A DNA stretch of 64,000 nucleotides from an uncultured Desulfovibrio sp. (GTDB lineage Bacteria > Desulfobacterota > Desulfovibrionia > Desulfovibrionales > Desulfovibrionaceae). Below the pieces are notes generated by a model. It did not search any database. It was given only the letters and a program-made list of their open reading frames with translations, and was not told the origin of the DNA. The DNA lies in contig CAJXYU010000003.1 in assembly GCA_913063155.1 (NCBI GenBank), forward strand, positions 310,001 to 374,000, in the 5' to 3' direction. This document shows, in pieces, positions 60,805 through 64,000 of this stretch. Position 1 is the first letter of the stretch; each line of letters starts with the position of its first letter. A program made the translations under genes and the position numbers.

Positions 60805-60835
60805 GAAGACCGGGACAGACCTCCCCTTCGACACG

Positions 60836-60872
60836 AAAAAACCGCCGCGCTCATGGAGTGCGGCGGTTTTGT
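60836..60872. terminator. bidirectional terminator
   Basis: AAAACCGCCGC...GTGCGGCGGTTTTG between convergent genes. Confidence 0.8.
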
Positions 60873-60885
60873 TCATGCGGATCGC

Positions 60886-62919
60886 CTAGAAACGTTCAAA
60901 GGTGTCGTCTTCATCCATATCCATTTCAAGGGGAACGCCGTTGCCGGACGGTTCCTGCTCCTCCGCCCGGGGAAGAGCCCTCGGCACGCTTCCTCCGGTC
61001 CGCCTGTCGGTGGAACCTCCCATCTTGAAGAAAGCCATGGTCTTCTCGAGCTCCATGGCCTGTGTCGCCAACTGTTCCGCAGTGGAAGCGATTTCTTCGG
61101 AAGCACCGGCATTTGACTGGACAACGCTGTCGAGCTGCTGAAGGGCCGCATTGATTTCCGTAGCCCCTGTGTTCTGTTCGTTGCTGGCGGACGTGATTTC
61201 CTGAATCATCTCGGCTGTCTGCTCAATATTCGGGACAATGGAATCAAGCATTTTCCCGGCTCTGGTCGCCACCTCGACCGATTCGCCCGAAAGCTCGCTG
61301 ATCTCACTGGCCGCCTGACCCGACTTTTCCGCCAGCTTGCGCACTTCGGCGGCAACCACCGCAAACCCCTTGCCGTGCTCACCGGCTCGCGCCGCCTCAA
61401 TGGCCGCATTGAGCGCCAGCAGGTTGGTCTGCCGCGCAATTTCCTCGATAATGGAAATCTTCTCCGCGATCTGGGTCATGGAATCAACCGTCTGGCGGAC
61501 CGCCGCACCGCCTTCCTTGCCTTCGGCGGCGGTCTTGCGGGCAATGCCTTCCGTCTTCCCGGAACTCTCCGAATTCTGACTGATGCTCGAGGTCATCTGC
61601 TCCATGGCGGAAGACACTTCCTCCACAGCCGAAGCCTGCTCCGTGGCTCCCTGGCTCAGGCTTTCGGAGGAACTGGCCAGCTCCTCACTTCCGGAAGCTA
61701 CCGTGGCCGAGGCTTCCTGCACCTCGAGCACAATTTTGCGAAGCCTGTTGATCATGACGCCGAACGCATCGGCCAACTGACCGATCTCGTCCTTGCGGTC
61801 GACATCCAGGGTGACGGTGAAATCCCCCTGGGATAAGGACTGAGCCGCATCCACACTCTGCCGTATGACATTGGCGATACGCGAGGCGACAACCAGGGTC
61901 ACGAAGACGGATATTGCGATGAATGCGAGGGTGACGAGAATGTAGATCAGGATTGTCCGGCTTATGACTCCGTCGAGTTTTTCAAGGGCCGCCTCCACCT
62001 TGGTCACTTCCTTTTCACCCAGCTTGTCGATGCTGTCCCGCATGCTCGAAAAATTCGTGTCGCTTTCATTCAGCATGTCCACTTTCATGAGGTTCTTTTC
62101 AATATTGGTGCGGGTCAGGTCGACGACCTTCCGGCTCTGCGTCTCCCACGACGAGAAACGTTGTTCGAAGTCCGACCTCAGCCCGGCCGCCGCCGCTCCC
62201 ACGAGGTCGGCGCCGGCAAGAACCCTGTCACGGGTCTGCCCTATGTTTTCGGCGAACGAATCAGCCTGGGCATTGACGGTCTCGATGTCGGACGCGCGGG
62301 TGATGAGAAGCTGCGCCACGTACGCCTGGTAGGCATCCCGGTCCGCATTGAGCACCTTGGAAAGAGCCTGTTCCATCCGCCTGCGCTCGAAAGGGCTCAG
62401 GGCGGGATCAGCCAACCGCTTGTCTATCATCTCTCCAAGCATGTCTATGACGTCGCGCATGGAGCCGAAGGATTCCAAGGCGGCGACTTCCGCCTGGTCA
62501 CGCGCAAGATTGGCCTCAAGGGTCTGGGTGGAAAGTTCAAAAATGGTCGTATTGTTTTTCTTCCACTGTGCAAACCGTTCCTTGAAGACGCCGAGGTTGC
62601 TGATCATGTCCTGGGAAAAGCGCTCGGAAGGTCCCAGAATCCTGTCCCAGGTCTGCTGCAGGTTGTCGTCACTGCTTTCCTTGGCCGCCTCCAACGCATC
62701 CAGGGAGTTGGCGTCCAGAGCTTTCACGACGGCGGCCTGAGCCTGATAGGCGTCACGGTCCGCGTCGATCATGGTGGCGCGGTCCATATGCAGCGTATTC
62801 ATTCCGTCGATGTCGGAATCCATGGTATAGAAACTCGACAAGCCGACCATGAAAATGATGATGATGGCTGCAATGGGTAAACCAACCATGAGCAGCAACT
62901 TCCATTTGATAGACATCAT
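60886..62919 (-). CDS. methyl-accepting chemotaxis protein, C-terminal TFERF
   Basis: [47 protein letters not shown]; ends DDTFERF*. Confidence 0.94.
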   Translation of the reverse strand: MMSIKWKLLLMVGLPIAAIIIIFMVGLSSFYTMDSDIDGMNTLHMDRATMIDADRDAYQAQAAVVKALDANSLDALEAAKESSDDNLQQTWDRILGPSERFSQDMISNLGVFKERFAQWKKNNTTIFELSTQTLEANLARDQAEVAALESFGSMRDVIDMLGEMIDKRLADPALSPFERRRMEQALSKVLNADRDAYQAYVAQLLITRASDIETVNAQADSFAENIGQTRDRVLAGADLVGAAAAGLRSDFEQRFSSWETQSRKVVDLTRTNIEKNLMKVDMLNESDTNFSSMRDSIDKLGEKEVTKVEAALEKLDGVISRTILIYILVTLAFIAISVFVTLVVASRIANVIRQSVDAAQSLSQGDFTVTLDVDRKDEIGQLADAFGVMINRLRKIVLEVQEASATVASGSEELASSSESLSQGATEQASAVEEVSSAMEQMTSSISQNSESSGKTEGIARKTAAEGKEGGAAVRQTVDSMTQIAEKISIIEEIARQTNLLALNAAIEAARAGEHGKGFAVVAAEVRKLAEKSGQAASEISELSGESVEVATRAGKMLDSIVPNIEQTAEMIQEITSASNEQNTGATEINAALQQLDSVVQSNAGASEEIASTAEQLATQAMELEKTMAFFKMGGSTDRRTGGSVPRALPRAEEQEPSGNGVPLEMDMDEDDTFERF

Positions 62920-63118
62920 GCCCTCCCATTTTAAATGGATGCTTTTGCTCCATCCTACCAACTTGTGGGATTCAATCCATTAGAATCATTTCCTTTGGAA
63001 CTGGGCCGAAATCAAAACGACGGAACACCACATCGAGCATAAAAAATAACCCGGTGGACATGAAACGATATTTCAAGCTACTCAGGTAGACACCTCATTT
63101 CTTGCTCAGAGAGGGCCC

Positions 63119-64000
63119 ATGAAGCGTTTTTTGCTGATCCTTATGGTCATAATCGGAATATTGAGCGCAGGGATCGCGTCGGCGGCGCAAAAAAAAGTGC
63201 TCGTCATCCACAGTTATCACACTGGCTTGCCCTGGGTCGAACAGTGCAACCACGGAATAACCAGTACACTTTCCGGCATTTCCGAACTGAAATACATCTA
63301 TCTCGACACCAAAAGAATCCCCGGCTCCAAATTCCAGGAAAAGGCGGATGCGGCGATGGCGGTCTTCAGGAAATTCAAGCCGGAGGTCGTCATGCTCGGC
63401 GACGACAATGCTCTGAAGCTGCTGGGATCCCGCATTGCCGAAAGCGGAACGCCGATCGTCTTTTTCGGCATCAACAACAATCCCCGGAAGTATTTCGGCA
63501 CGATCCCCGACAATGTCACCGGCGTACTCGAAAGAGTCCCGCTCTTTCCCTGGATCCGCCTTCTGAAGGAAATCATTCCGTCCGCCGAGAAAGCGCTTGT
63601 GCTCATGGACGACAGCCCCACGGCACAGGCGATCATCGATGTCACTTTCGGGGACAGGAAAAATGTTTTTCTGGAAGGAGTGTCCGTCGGCTACAGCGTG
63701 GCCTCGGACTGGGCACAGTGGCGGCAGATCGTCTTGAAAACGGATTCCTACGACTTCATCACCATACCGGTATTCCATGCACTGAAGGGCGCAGCCGGCG
63801 AACATACCCCCGCCCTGGAAGTGATCCGTTGGACCTCGGCCCACAGCCCTGTCCCGGTATTCGCATACCAGGACTACGCCGTCAGCGATGACGGAGCGGC
63901 CGGTTCCTACGTCATCTACGGGGAAGCACATGGCCGACTTGCCGCGCAAATGGTCAGAACCGTCCTTGAAACGGGCCCCTCCCACATGCCTCCGATGGAA
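63119..64000 (+). CDS. ABC substrate-binding-like periplasmic domain protein (C-terminus beyond window)
   Basis: Signal peptide MKRFLLILMVIIGILSAGIASAAQKKVLVIHSYHTGLPWVEQCNHGI; PF04392-like fold features; open to window end. Confidence 0.65.
   Translation, partial: MKRFLLILMVIIGILSAGIASAAQKKVLVIHSYHTGLPWVEQCNHGITSTLSGISELKYIYLDTKRIPGSKFQEKADAAMAVFRKFKPEVVMLGDDNALKLLGSRIAESGTPIVFFGINNNPRKYFGTIPDNVTGVLERVPLFPWIRLLKEIIPSAEKALVLMDDSPTAQAIIDVTFGDRKNVFLEGVSVGYSVASDWAQWRQIVLKTDSYDFITIPVFHALKGAAGEHTPALEVIRWTSAHSPVPVFAYQDYAVSDDGAAGSYVIYGEAHGRLAAQMVRTVLETGPSHMPPME

Overview
64 kb chromosomal window that looks like a Desulfovibrio/Pseudodesulfovibrio-type sulfate reducer (inferred from gene content, not searched). 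It is mostly a dense housekeeping and signalling region: icd, cobB-like sirtuin, glnS, queF/yhhQ, rnr, lpxK, recA, alaS, rplM-rpsI, four methyl-accepting chemotaxis proteins, two hybrid histidine kinases with Hpt/REC partners, an ArsR-headed thioredoxin/CcdA operon and a trehalose-type (HAD + GH65) operon. I saw no CRISPR array, rRNA, tRNA, transposase or intact prophage. The most interesting unannotated signals are: (1) a dispersed intergenic inverted-repeat family with at least three recognisable copies (38.86, 43.78, 52.56 kb); (2) a -24/-12 sigma-54-type promoter with clustered TGCGACA/TGTCGCA palindromes ahead of a CII-like regulator and lipoprotein-sensor/hybrid kinase/Hpt/REC-PAS genes; (3) a possible 6S-RNA-like structured RNA upstream of glnS; (4) a heme-c chemoreceptor paired with a tetraheme cytochrome, facing a TetR gene with two palindromic operators; (5) an S24-type repressor sharing a TTGACA-type palindrome with a nearby tiny zinc-ribbon gene. 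All calls are from reading sequence and supplied translations; no database search was run.
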